Origin: Beaufortia kweichowensis
Lineage: Eukaryota > Chordata > Actinopteri > Cypriniformes > Gastromyzontidae
DNA: 64,000 nt
Assembly: GCA_019155185.1 (NCBI GenBank)
Contig: CM032813.1
Coordinates: forward strand, 4,943,001-5,007,000
Reading direction: 5' to 3'
Position numbers and translations under genes: made by a program. Below the pieces are notes generated by a model that saw only the letters and a list, made by a program, of their open reading frames with translations, was not told the DNA's origin and searched no databases. Shown one piece after another: positions 13,998-24,984 of the stretch; the stretch's first letter is position 1; each line of letters begins with the position of its first letter.

Positions 13998-16460
13998 CTA
14001 ATTATATGAAGACATAGGGTACTGAGGGTGCCACCAGTCCATCAGACGCACACTGTGGACAGGGTCCAGTACTACCTGCACCCCCTGCTCACCCCTCAGC
14101 TTCTTCCCGCGAAAGACTGGCGAATCCTGAAACTCCAGGCGCACTCTGTGGTGCCTCATGTCTGTACTCACGTTAATAGTGAACTGAAATACACAAAGAT
14201 GAATGATTGTCATGTTACAAGTGCATTTTAACTTGAATCTTTACTATAAAGAATTAAAAAAAGACATGGTGTTTAAATGATAATGTAATATCACTCACCA
14301 AGGTTAATGTCATGCCCATAACAACAGAAGTAAAAATAAAATTGAGGGTGGTGACCCGCAGCAGATAACAGTCCGAGTCTGGATTAGTGTGAACATCTTT
14401 ATACTGCTTGGGCAACTGAAGACCCGGATCACATCCATTCCTGCCCTTTGTCGGCTAGAAATATTAAATGACAGTTTAAGTAAAAAAAGAATTTTGCCTT
14501 TTAAACGCATCATTTTCTGGCTTTACGGAGCAACAATTAGCTTACCAGCTTAACAAACTTGAAGTTGAATTCCCACATTTGCTCTGATCTACTTCCAGAC
14601 ACTTTGTTGACCCAAAACAACAAACACTGTGAAGGAAAAGGGATTTTATTGATTCATAATATTATTTATTGATTCATAATATTTATTATTTTGTTAGTGC
14701 TATAACATAATTAAGAATAGAGATATACCTTGGAATTGAGCAGTGTGGTAGGTGTAGATTCTGGGAGAGAAGGGTTTTTGGACACTCGCAAGCTAAATGG
14801 TTCGTACAGGTGAAAAAGTGAGCGAATCACACGGGCACGAAGACAATGCATCATTGCCATAGAATCAGGCTGAAGGCGATCGGGGAGGTCTGCATCAATA
14901 TTATAGTGCCTAAGATTGGGTATGACATTACAGATAATTAGAAATCTATAACGCATAAATGCTCTGTGATTATGAGACAGGCAAACCTAAATTTCCAAAT
15001 ACCTTTTGTAGAGTCGTGTCCAAAATGCAGCTGTGCATGTGGCGGTCCAAGCATTCTTGCAGATTTGCGCAAATCTGCAAACATCCTCCGGCCGAATATA
15101 TGCGGCAAGCACAAGCCATATATCAACAGGATACTCCTCTCCATCTGTGCTCTCACTATTTTCTGAGAATCATAGGTGACAAGAATTGCAGAATTTGTGT
15201 ATATGTCCACATAGTCAAAAATATATAACAACAGGTGCATTGCAATACACTTATAAATTAGGCCTAAACTACCTTTACGCCTTTTGTTTTTCTTTTTGCA
15301 GGACCCTTTGATTTCATCCCCTTCTTCTGAGTCCAGTTCATCACTGCTCACGGGGGCCACATTACCCACACCACCTGCAGAGGAGAGCACCTCCTGCACA
15401 GGACCCTGGGAAGCCTCCAGCCCACACAGTAATTTCACTGTAACAAAACAAAGATCAGGACATTTTTAAATGGTAAATGTTGTCTAATGTCATTAGTCAT
15501 GCATTCTTAACTCAACATACTGGATCTGGATTGTGAACAGGGTATCCCACATAAATCGGCAAACTGTCTGAACCAAGAGGGATCAGTTGACTCATACTAT
15601 CCTGCAGTACTGAAGTTCAGATATAATCAAACACACCTGAACCTGCTAATCAAATCTTTGTTGGGTCATTTGTAAACTACAGGCAGGTGTATTGATAACC
15701 AAATCAACAGGTAGGTAGATTTCTATGAGCATTGCAGACACTGTAGGAGACTAGAATACCCTATTTGAAATTTCCCACCTCCAAGTTCGATTTACATGTA
15801 AATACTACATGTGATGTTTTAAGTGTATAGTGTAGCTCATTAACTAACAAAATTGGTAAAAACATTTACAGCTGCACAACCACTTCATCTAAGTGCAAGA
15901 TTTGCAAGTCTTAATGTTGCATGTTTGCATATTACAGTACGCATGCAATACAATACGTAAGTGTACGTAAAAGCTGCTCGTCGCCATCTTAATGACAACA
16001 AATGACAAATAAGGCTTGTTGGGAGGTTAGAGGTTATCGATCTGTCCGGAAGGAGAAGGAAGAACCGGGAGTTGTCTTGCGAGCACCATAAAACAAGTTT
16101 ATGATGGGTTTTCTGATTTTACCTTCTTTTTCAATTGCATTAACAACAGCCTTTTTAACTCTTCCCGACTTCACGATGGCAGGGTCGGCGTTGGCATAGT
16201 CAGCCACAGTTACTACGAGAAAAGAATAACATTGATGAAAGAAACAATATTTAACGTTGAATGATAATGCTTTTCAATAATTAAGGTTAAAATATGTGCA
16301 AAAACTCTTCAAATTGACGCAGTCCTTTTAAGTGTAGCTACTTCACTAAATTTGTAGCCACATATTTGTATAAATAATTGCATTGATCTACTGTACCTGA
16401 CTCTGAGCAAACATCCTCGGCTTTAAATTTCAGCCGTTTTCGGTTCCCTTTCTTGGGCAT
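13998..16460 (-). CDS. tmem183a: tmem183a, transmembrane protein 183A, complete in eight exons
   Basis: The coding exons on the minus strand, in transcript order, are 16,397-16,460, 16,123-16,212, 15,273-15,437, 15,003-15,162, 14,729-14,909, 14,546-14,626, 14,299-14,454 and 13,998-14,183. All introns are GT-AG, phases agree throughout, and the product is 360 residues (human about 376). The protein opens MPKKGNRKRLKFKAEDVC, a basic start like human TMEM183A. A Ser/Asp/Glu stretch then a Lys-rich stretch follow in exon 3. An F-box-like segment covers about residues 116-163 (EEYPVDIWLVLAAYIRPEDV, then CKNAW and AFWTRLYKR). One hydrophobic segment near residues 282-303 (NFIFTSVVMGMTLTLF) is the likely membrane span, and the conserved C-terminus has RLMDWWHPQYP. 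The family is poorly characterised, so its function is not known; a ubiquitin-ligase role is only suggested by the F-box resemblance. It is divergent from ppfia4. Confidence 0.93.
14645..14695 (+). repeat. Short imperfect tandem duplication in tmem183a intron
   Basis: The unit tttattgattcataatatta occurs twice with little change inside the intron between exons 5 and 6. It has no effect on the exons. Confidence 0.7.
15981..15990 (-). promoter_or_regulatory. YY1-type motif in tmem183a intron 2
   Basis: The minus strand reads AAGATGGCGA, a strong match to the YY1 core. An ETS-type CCGGAAG lies 56 bases away at 16,046-16,052 on the plus strand. Together they resemble a small promoter, but no transcript is known. 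Confidence 0.35.
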
Positions 16461-17100
16461 GACGATAGCGGGGTTCTAGGGACGTTTATCGAGGTTGTGT
16501 GCCCTGCCATCTTTCCAGCAGAGGTAACGAAAGACTGATAAAAATAAGAGTAAAATTAAAGAATGCTCCTCCAGGGTCTTCAGCCATTATGGAACTGACG
16601 CTCAAGGTCGCGGACATTCTCGCGAGGTTTCAGCCGGCGAGGAATTACCAGCCTGACCGCTTATTGGATGCAAAAATCATATGTGAGTTGGTTTATCCAA
16701 TCAGGGAATGTATATTCATAATCGTAGGCTCGAGAGGAAAAAAAGTTACGTTGCGGAAATGACAAAACATGACGTCATCTCAGCAGTTTCTTTTATTTAA
16801 AGTGCCTTGAAGGAGTGGCCTTGCGCTTTTCTTTATTTAGGCAATTCGTGGGTAGGAAATTCTGTAAAGTTATAAATAAAACTTAATGCTCGTTTATTTT
16901 AATATAATTGTAAAATTATAAGCAGTATGTATACTTTCATCTTATACTTAATGTAATGCATTATATGTCCTCTACTGACTTATTTTAATATGCATTTAAT
17001 ACTACTGTAACAATGGTATTTAACAAATAATTATTTTAATAAATTGTTTTATTATTATCACTATTATTATTATGATTATTATTATCACCGTTTATCTTTA
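16461..17100. promoter_or_regulatory. Divergent promoter region between tmem183a and ppfia4
   Basis: This is the intergenic part between the tmem183a start codon and the ppfia4 5' region. Elements seen are a YY1-type AAGATGGC on the minus strand at 16,506-16,513, just upstream of the tmem183a ATG, CCAAT boxes at 16,663-16,667 (inverted) and 16,697-16,701, and a palindromic CRE, TGACGTCA, at 16,770-16,777. The right part, about 16,830-17,100, is AT-rich and shows nothing. The elements nearest tmem183a probably serve that gene. Whether the two genes share them is unknown. Confidence 0.55.
16770..16777 (+). promoter_or_regulatory. Palindromic CRE (TGACGTCA)
   Basis: This is an exact full CRE, the binding site of CREB/ATF proteins, 310 bases upstream of the tmem183a start codon and within a region containing two CCAAT boxes. 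Confidence 0.55.
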
Positions 17101-17137
17101 AGAATATTGTTCCACCGTTTGTGTATAAATACGAATG

Positions 17138-17153
17138 CCACGAGAGGGCGCTG
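17138..17153 (+). promoter_or_regulatory. CTCF-like motif at ppfia4 promoter
   Basis: The sequence ccacgagagggcgctg is a near-perfect match to the CTCF core CCACNAGGGGGCGCTG. It is in plus orientation, at the boundary between the AT-rich intergenic stretch and the CpG-rich ppfia4 5' region. Confidence 0.5.
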
Positions 17154-17456
17154 CCCTCGACACCATTTCACAAACCGCCCGTCTCGTGCATGACAGTCAT
17201 GTAGTCGCGTGGTGCTGATGTGAGGAACTCTGCCGATTTTCACTGTTTGCGCGAGCTTTCTTGAGACGCCCTGGGTGGATATGATATTCGCCGAGGACAC
17301 GAGAGACGTTTATCTATAAAGCTAACCAAAGCGCGTGAACGTTCTTTAAAATATGCGCGAATGTTTATGGAGATAGCGGAATGGCTGTGTTGTAAGCGGC
17401 GACTGAAATGAGCTCGTAGAGGGAGGAGCGCTTCTCTCGGCTCGCCGTGCAGGGAG

Positions 17457-17522
17457 ATGATGATGATGGCAGAGGGATCTGGAGGATGCGGCAGACGCGC
17501 GTTTCGTATTCTGAAAGGTTAA
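17457..17522 (+). other. Upstream ORF in ppfia4 5' region
   Basis: Four consecutive ATG codons open a 21-codon frame (MMMMAEGSGGCGRRAF...) ending in TAA at 17,520-17,522, about 410 bases before the ppfia4 start. If this part of the transcript is retained it could restrain translation of the main frame. It is small and has no known homologue. Confidence 0.35.
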
Positions 17523-17932
17523 TGGCAACTGGTGGATGTTAAAGCGACGGAACCGTAAAGCTTCAATAAGCTTATAATCGATTCCGCTGGAATATGCATG
17601 TGGCGCGCACAGTAACGAATTCGTAGCGAAATGCATTGAGTTTCAAGTAAAACCAGGTGGAATATGCCAGAACGAAGAAGGCCGACAGTCATGGATCAGA
17701 AAGGTCAAAGTGTGTGAATAATGTAGACACGGGGCAAAAGGGCTACAATGAGTGAAATTAGAGGATTCATATGAATTTTTAAATATGGACACGCAGAGCC
17801 AGTTCAGTGTGCGTTTTAAGTGGCACTAATTGTTAATGGTGGACCTCAAACTTGAAGCAAAATCTTAAATTTCGTCAAAAGATATTTATTTTTTTAATTT
17901 AACTTAGACTTCATAGGATAACGCCTAGCAAT

Positions 17933-18181
17933 ATGATGTGTGAAGTGATGCCAACCATAAATGAGGGGGACTCTGTGAGTTCCCAGAGAGGGTCTCAGAA
18001 CGGCACGGATGCCGAATCTAATTTTGAACAGCTGATGGTGAACATGTTGGATGAGAGAGATAAGCTGCTGGAGTCGTTGCGGGAGACACAGGAGACCCTC
18101 ATCCAGTCTCAGAGCAAACTCCAGGATGTGCTCCATGATAGAGATATGCTACAGAGACAGCTCAACTCTGCGCTGCCACAG
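17933..18181 (+). CDS. ppfia4: ppfia4 exon 1 (start codon exon)
   Basis: This exon has 83 codons beginning with the family-typical MMCEVMPTINEGD and ending LNSALPQ, followed by donor gtaaat in phase 0. The start is set by the conserved liprin-alpha N-terminus. An in-frame double ATG is kept, as in other liprin-alphas. From about residue 30 it is heptad-patterned coiled coil (FEQLMVNMLDERDKLLESL). Confidence 0.95.
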
Positions 18182-21100
18182 GTAAATGACACACATTTAC
18201 AAACAGATACACAGGAAGTAGCTCGCTGATGTCTTTAAAGAACGCCTCATTGCTTGTTTTGACTTATTTCATATTGAGGTCTCCTCCCTTTTTAAACAGC
18301 CAGTAGTGTTGAGTTTACTTCACAGTCATGAACCATGAGACAAGATACTTGTTGTATTGGTGGTTTTGAAGTATGTGTTATTAAGGGAAGGGATTTTTGT
18401 TCAGAATTTCATTATATTGGACAAAATTTGGATGTGTGGGTAAGTGCAAGATGTGTCATCAATATTTCTCCCAGAAGAACAATCGTTGTTGCAAACATGT
18501 ATGATGACCTGCTAGTTTTGTCAGCATTTAGGAATACACTACGTGTATGGCCTCCAGTTTAACAGACGTGAATCTAAAAAAGTCAGCCAAAAAAAATGTT
18601 CAGCTGACTGATGCAGTTCTGGTTTGAGAAGGTAAAATCATGTTTGGTTGCCATGACACCTCGTGCATATTCACTTAAATTATCTCCTGTTTTTCTGTTG
18701 AAAATTCATACTGGTTCCAAATGGAATAGAAGTGAGTAATTAAAGCCAATTTTCATTTTTCAGTAAACTCCTTTTTTAATGACCACTAACTGGGTGATAT
18801 TTTAAGCAAATGTTGAGAAATACGTTTAAATAATTGTGAAAGAAATCCTCAGACAAAATTTTTCCAGAGCTATTACTGCAGACAAACTATTACTGATCTA
18901 TTATTCATGTTGACACTATCTGTTGAGATTCTCATACCCACACAATTATAGGGGGATGCATTGTGGTGCTGGTGGTGGCAGGCAGGCACTTACTTTCACA
19001 AAGGTGCATCATTTACGTGAATTTCTGTGACCCAGAAATGTCAGCTGTGGTGAATGTGCTATAGCGTCCCGTTCCAATTAAAAACATTTTGAATTGTAAT
19101 GCTTAAAGGCATATACAATACCATTCTAGCAAACAGAACTCTGTTTGATGACATTGAAGGATGATGGACTGTAGATGATGTGTGACTGATGTGTCTTACA
19201 AAGAAAATGTCCAAAAGTTTAAATGTCAAGTGGAACTGTTGCTTATGTCACAACTGTTAAATCCAAAATGTGTTATTTGGTCTTTGAATGCTCTTAAAAT
19301 ACTCATGTGGTAGTAAATAAGCATGTGCCAAAGTGTTTGAGCTTTTCCCCTCGATTTTAAAGACAGTCTAAATAGTTCATTCAGCATTATTGTCTTTCCG
19401 TAATCCTAACTAAAAGACACACAGGGTTAGCTGTAGCGTCTCTGGATCACATTCCTGGTTTGGTCATTCGCCAAGGACACAAGTGTTATTTATCGATTCA
19501 GCCGAGTATCCCCCCTCCCACCGTTTAATTTAGTCTTCCATGCAAGTGATGTAAAACCAGCTTACTTTCCAGTTTACGTCATCCAGCACAACCACAGAGT
19601 TAAGAGGTGGGATAATATAATATGAAGCTTGAAGAACTGCCCGCCTGTGGGATCATTTTAACACTCCATTCTATTATTAGCAAGCTAGTTTTTAATAAAT
19701 GCGACTCCAAACTGTTTAGATGAGAAACCAAATTTGAGGCCAAGATTACTTTTCAGGAACTCCTCGCTGTTCTGTCTCCAGAGAAAAATTGCTCTTCGTT
19801 TTTGGTGCTTTAATGTCTAGGGCTGTTAAAAGCAGAATGCCTCCTTTCATCTGATGCTTCAGAGCATATGAGGCTGTTGCTAAGAGGCCAATTAGTCCAG
19901 TTTACAGCTGAGCTTCACGTTTTTATCTTGTGGTTCAGCTTATTTCTTGTATGCAACTGGAGAATCAGTGCACATTAATTAAGTGGCCATATGTAAAGTA
20001 ACTGCTAATATTTTATCCGCTGTGAAATGTAATCATTGCAGTTGATACAGTACAAGATCAGTTTTAGCAGTTTACTTCTTTCTTATCACTTTCTAATTGG
20101 TAAATTATGCTGTGGTTTCATACACCGTTGTACGTTCAATAGAGTGTTTCAGTGATAGTTTTTAGTGCACCACTTTTTCTTTTTCTCTACAGCGTACAAA
20201 GATAATTACACCATGTCAGAGTTGATTGGTTTTGTTCTGTTGGACCGTAATTGCTGTTACTGGTGGGCAGCTGGTCATGTTGGAGGAAATATTTTGACTT
20301 CATAAAGTAAAGACTTCATAGGTTTGCAAGAAAAAAAGCAGCTTTCACACCACCAGCGAGTTTGTTGATTTGTGTCGGCAGTCAGATGAGGTCATTAGCA
20401 GGCATTTCTAATTTTTGTTGTCCTAACTGTTATGAGCCTCAATGCCTCTGGTCTATTCATGCTTAAAAGGTTTTATATAAACTACACAAGTAAAGAATAA
20501 GTTATAATTAGGCTAAATTTTAACTCATGCTTTTAGCAGTCATATATTTTAGTCGAAACCACTACAGTAGCTGACATTAGGTGGATGATGTAAGCTCCGC
20601 AAATAATTTCTTTTGTCATTTGCATTAAGTTAAACTTTTTTTCATGACTTTGTTGAGTCGCTCTTGCTCATATTGTCAAAGTCACCAAACCTTCCTAAAA
20701 TTATTACGATTATGTCGCTCTTTTGCTGCTTGTCACCACAGGTGTAAATTAGGCTTTAAACTTTGTTGCCAATTTAGATCGCATTGCAGTCATAAATGGT
20801 TTTTACGTTCAGTTTTGAATTATTCTCCATCTTTTCTCTATTACGCTGACAAAATTAATCTTTGAGCTATTTCTTTTAATGCATCACATAAATTATGTCA
20901 TAGACTGATGGGTTATAATTTTTTGATCAGTCTGACGAATCTTTTCTTCAATGATCTAGATTCAGTACACGCAGAACACGAGGTTCTGCGTGGTCTGCGA
21001 GGTTAACATCTGAACGTCACCTTAAAGGTATAGTTTATCCAAAATAATTTTTTCACTCATTCAAACCCTGTATATGATTCTTTCTTTTGTGGAACACAAA

Positions 21101-24100
21101 AGAAGATGTTTTGCAAAATGCTGTGCCTTGTGTCCATATTATAAAAAAGTGAATGGGTCCCAAAACCAGCGTTTTGCAAAATATATTCTTATGTGTACTG
21201 CTGAAGCAAGAAAGTCATACAGGTTTCATATGACATGAGGGTGAGTAAATAATAAAATAATTTTTATTTTTGGGTAAACTATCCTTTTAAGTTATTTAGC
21301 AAAAGCCTTATGAAAATATTTGTGGTGATATTAAACTAACGTTAAAACTTTTTTATCAGACTTTTTCTGCAGAGTCATCTTTAAGACAACTGCCACAGAC
21401 AGCTGAAATATGTGTCTCGTGCGCTCACGGGATTTACCACAGTGCAGAGCTAGCATCCTCCTCTTCGCTCTTGAATTAGAGTCCATCACAGATGTTGGCT
21501 TCTCAGCAGTGCCGTCAATCAAACATGTTTGTCCGTTCAGGGAGAATTGGAGTGGGGGTGAGGCCAGGGAGAAATGCCAGGCTGTCTGTGTGTGCTGTGG
21601 GTTCTGTTCTGTATTCTGTTTATTTATGTAACGTTAAGATGAAGTGACATGTAAGAATGGTTCTTGAGTTGAGCAGTTATATCCTGAGTCATCTGCTTCC
21701 TCATGCAGAATGGAGGTCAAGTGTGTGTTTTATTAATGTGCCCACTAAGTAGTTGTACCAGAATGTTTTAGAAGCAGGTCATCATTAAACAGTCAGGTGC
21801 ACTAAATAGAAATACCAGATGCATTTTAAATGGCTCCTTCCAATAAGTGTAGCACTGCAGCTTAGGTTCAAAATTAAGATTTAGTTTATCTAGAATGAGA
21901 AGAATATTCCACATCATGCCACAAACATGTAAATTTGACATTTGTATCTTTGTTCTTGTTTGGTGCAATGTTTCGACAGGTGCAATTTTTCTAATAGGTT
22001 TCCCATCTATGTTGCTTATAAACATAAATTAGATATAGATAAACGCTTGCTGTGCTTTACTGAAACAGTTAAATGTTCGCTGTTGTCTCCCCTCATTCAA
22101 AGACTCAGCAATCCTCAGCGTTCAGTGATAGATGAGCCTGATCAATAGATGCTATTTTCTCATCACCGCCCCATTGGAGGATGTCTCGCTTTTGCAGAGT
22201 GTTTGAAAATGTACACTTTCCTGAAAGAGAACAGCATGACCCAGCAGACAGTTTAATTTTAGGCAACTAGGCTAATATTATTTGCATAATGTGATTTCAG
22301 AAAATGGCATTGTTATTTGCCTCTGCTGCAATTATTCCCTAAATTGAAGATGAGATCGACTGTAAATTGTATCATGAAGGTGAAAGTGATTTAATTACGT
22401 TTCGTCAAGCAGACAGTTCAGTTTAGCTGTTTATAATATTGGGAAGAAACAGTAATGGCTCTGTGTCAGTGCATTAAAGATCCATACCATTGTTGACTGG
22501 TACTCTGGTGCTAGCACAGGTGTAAAAACACCATCACATGACTTTTGGCAGCTGCCCTAATCTTTAGCATGACACCTCTGACTCCAGCAGCCTCTCTCAG
22601 CAGCTGCAGGTCATTTGTTGACTTGACCTCACACATACATAAATTTGGTTTTGGTTTTAGATAGAGCTACGTAGTGTTGGACTATGTCCATATGTTTTTA
22701 CCATATATTGACATTTTTATATACTTAATTTAAGAAAATCTTCAGCATTCAGTACTGAAAAACTATATATGTCTCATGGTGTCTCCTGCATCTAATTGAA
22801 AGGAAAATAAATTGTGACTGTTTTGATCTGCCTCTTTCCATAATTTTTGTTCTACTACGTGTAATTAAATTAAACTGGAGCAGCCCGGAGCATGTGGCCG
22901 GCTTCTGTCTGAAGTCATTTGTGCACTCAAGCTTGTAGTGTACAGCTGATTGTACAGAAGTGCCTGGAAAAGAACAATATTCTCACATGATCTCTCAGCT
23001 CTTTCCTTTGTAGTGTCTTAACAAGTGGAATTAGAATACAGGAATTAGGCTAACAAAACAAAATGAGGTGGTTGACAATACCCAGACCTACAGATGTTTG
23101 TTTATGTACTAAAGATCATTAATGCTTTTACTTTGACATTTTTGCCCATTACATCATTCTTTACTATCTATAGTTTCACATTAACATGCATGAAATAAGA
23201 TAAAATGCAATAAGATAAAATGCAGTTTTCTTCATACAGGAAAGAGTTTCTTGCATTTGTTATTATGAGTAGGGCTGGGCGATATGGCAAAAATGTAAAC
23301 TCGATAATTTTTTCCCATATTGATCGATAACGATATACATTTCGATATATAAACTGTTAATGTTGCCAGCTTTAAAAGAGTATCCCAACTATGACTGAAG
23401 CCATAAAAATTTGAGGGTTCATTAATTACATTTTAAAGTATATTTTTTTGTCGACAATTTCATCATTTTTGGATAATAACTCGAGGTTAGGTTCACTTTG
23501 GTCGCTGCTTCCACTTATTTTTGTCATCCTCGTGCCGAGTTTGCTTTGCAAAGTGCCGTAGGAAATTGACTTTGTTCTTTGACGTGAACGTTAAAAGCTA
23601 GACGCTGATTGGCTGTTGTCCCATATTTCTGCTGTGTGATTGGCTCTTATATTAATCCATATTGAGTAAAAATGCCTGGAGCTTATCATCGTTATCGACA
23701 TCGCGATTCGATATGATATCGTTTATCGGCACAGCCCTAATTATGAGTCTTCAGGTCCAGTATTTAAAAAAAATATTAGCACGACTGTGTCTTGGTGGTC
23801 TGGGCTTATGATGGTCATGCCAAATCGTCATCTAGGAGAGGGGAAAGGACCCTAAGGAATTATTTTTGGAATTGGTCTGTAATCTTTAGAGTGTTTTCCT
23901 CCGGGCGTGATATGAGCGTAACGCAGCCTCATATACTGTGGCATGGGATTAGGAAGAGAGCTGTGATGACTTGACAAACAGTGAAAGAGTGTAGCAGAGT
24001 TACAGAGAGAGCGAGAGAGATGGTTTCTGAGTATCTTAAGGGATTAGTCAGAGGGCAGTTACTGTGCTTGTAGAAAAACATTCTGTGAAATGGTGGAGAC

Positions 24101-24931
24101 GAGGTGAGAATTACAGAGTTTAGAGAAAGTACAGTTTGACAGCTTTTCCTAGGTCACGCTAGAATGCAGACGTCGTATATAAAATGTGTTTATGCATATT
24201 TTAAGTGCACTGTTTAACCAACACAGTCTCATGGCTGTTCGTAACTATTTTGACGATGTGACTAATTCTTATAAATTTGTGCGGTTTATTATAATCTGCT
24301 TTCGCCCCAGTGGTGTTAAATTCAGAGATGGTGAGTCATTCTTGCATTTTTCTGACGTTTTTGTACGATTTATGTATGAATATGTTGGTCATGATGGTAA
24401 TAACCCACCTCTCCTTAACAGGCTTCCCAATTTAAGAGCAAAGTTTAAAACTAAGGATTAGGCATTTGTGATTTGTGTATGCATATAAAGCATCTTACAC
24501 CGTCTCTCCCTGATCTTTATTTCTATGACACACTCTTCCACCTGCCACACCCACAGTCAGTGTCTTGTGATGTTCCTGCTGTGCTGCTTTCAGCCCTGTA
24601 CCCTCAGAGTTCACTCCACATAAAAATAAGAGTCTTGAACACTAATGAAATATTGCTGTGAGTGCTTTCACGCAGCGTGTCGCCGTGTCTTACCCTCTGT
24701 AGGTTTGCCAAACCATCTGCCACCAAAGGCTCTCAGCGTGATTAGTGCACAGAGATGCCAATTTGTCCCTTCTTGCCATCAGATGGGGCGAATATTAGCA
24801 ACGACACAGAAACCTTTCAGACCTGAAAAAGGTCAGCACTGTCAACCTATTTAAAATGTGTCAGGTGATCTCTTGATTTTATTTCAGTAGGAAAGTCCTG
24901 TTGTAATGGGTTCAACTCAGTGGACTTTGTG

Positions 24932-24984
<53 letters not shown>

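Larger units (their letters stand above)
17101..17932 (+). promoter_or_regulatory. ppfia4: ppfia4 promoter and 5' UTR region
   Basis: This GC- and CpG-richer stretch lies directly upstream of the first ppfia4 coding exon and contrasts with AT-rich flanks. A strong CTCF-like site sits at its left edge. The start-codon exon is preceded by a pyrimidine-rich tract and AG at 17,906-17,907, so the coding exon may begin at 17,908 and be spliced to an upstream non-coding exon around 17,150-17,520 or 17,650. The exact start site and splicing cannot be fixed from sequence. Several upstream ATGs are present, including a run of four at 17,457-17,468. Confidence 0.6.

Noticed and set aside
14938..15438. 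166-residue minus-strand open frame presented as one gene
   Set aside because: It joins the true tmem183a exon 3 to intron sequence. The real protein leaves this frame at the donor at 15,272.
17146..17220. Split RE1-like halves (ggcgctgccc and gtggtgctgat) in the ppfia4 promoter
   Set aside because: The halves are about 60 bases apart, beyond any accepted RE1 spacing.
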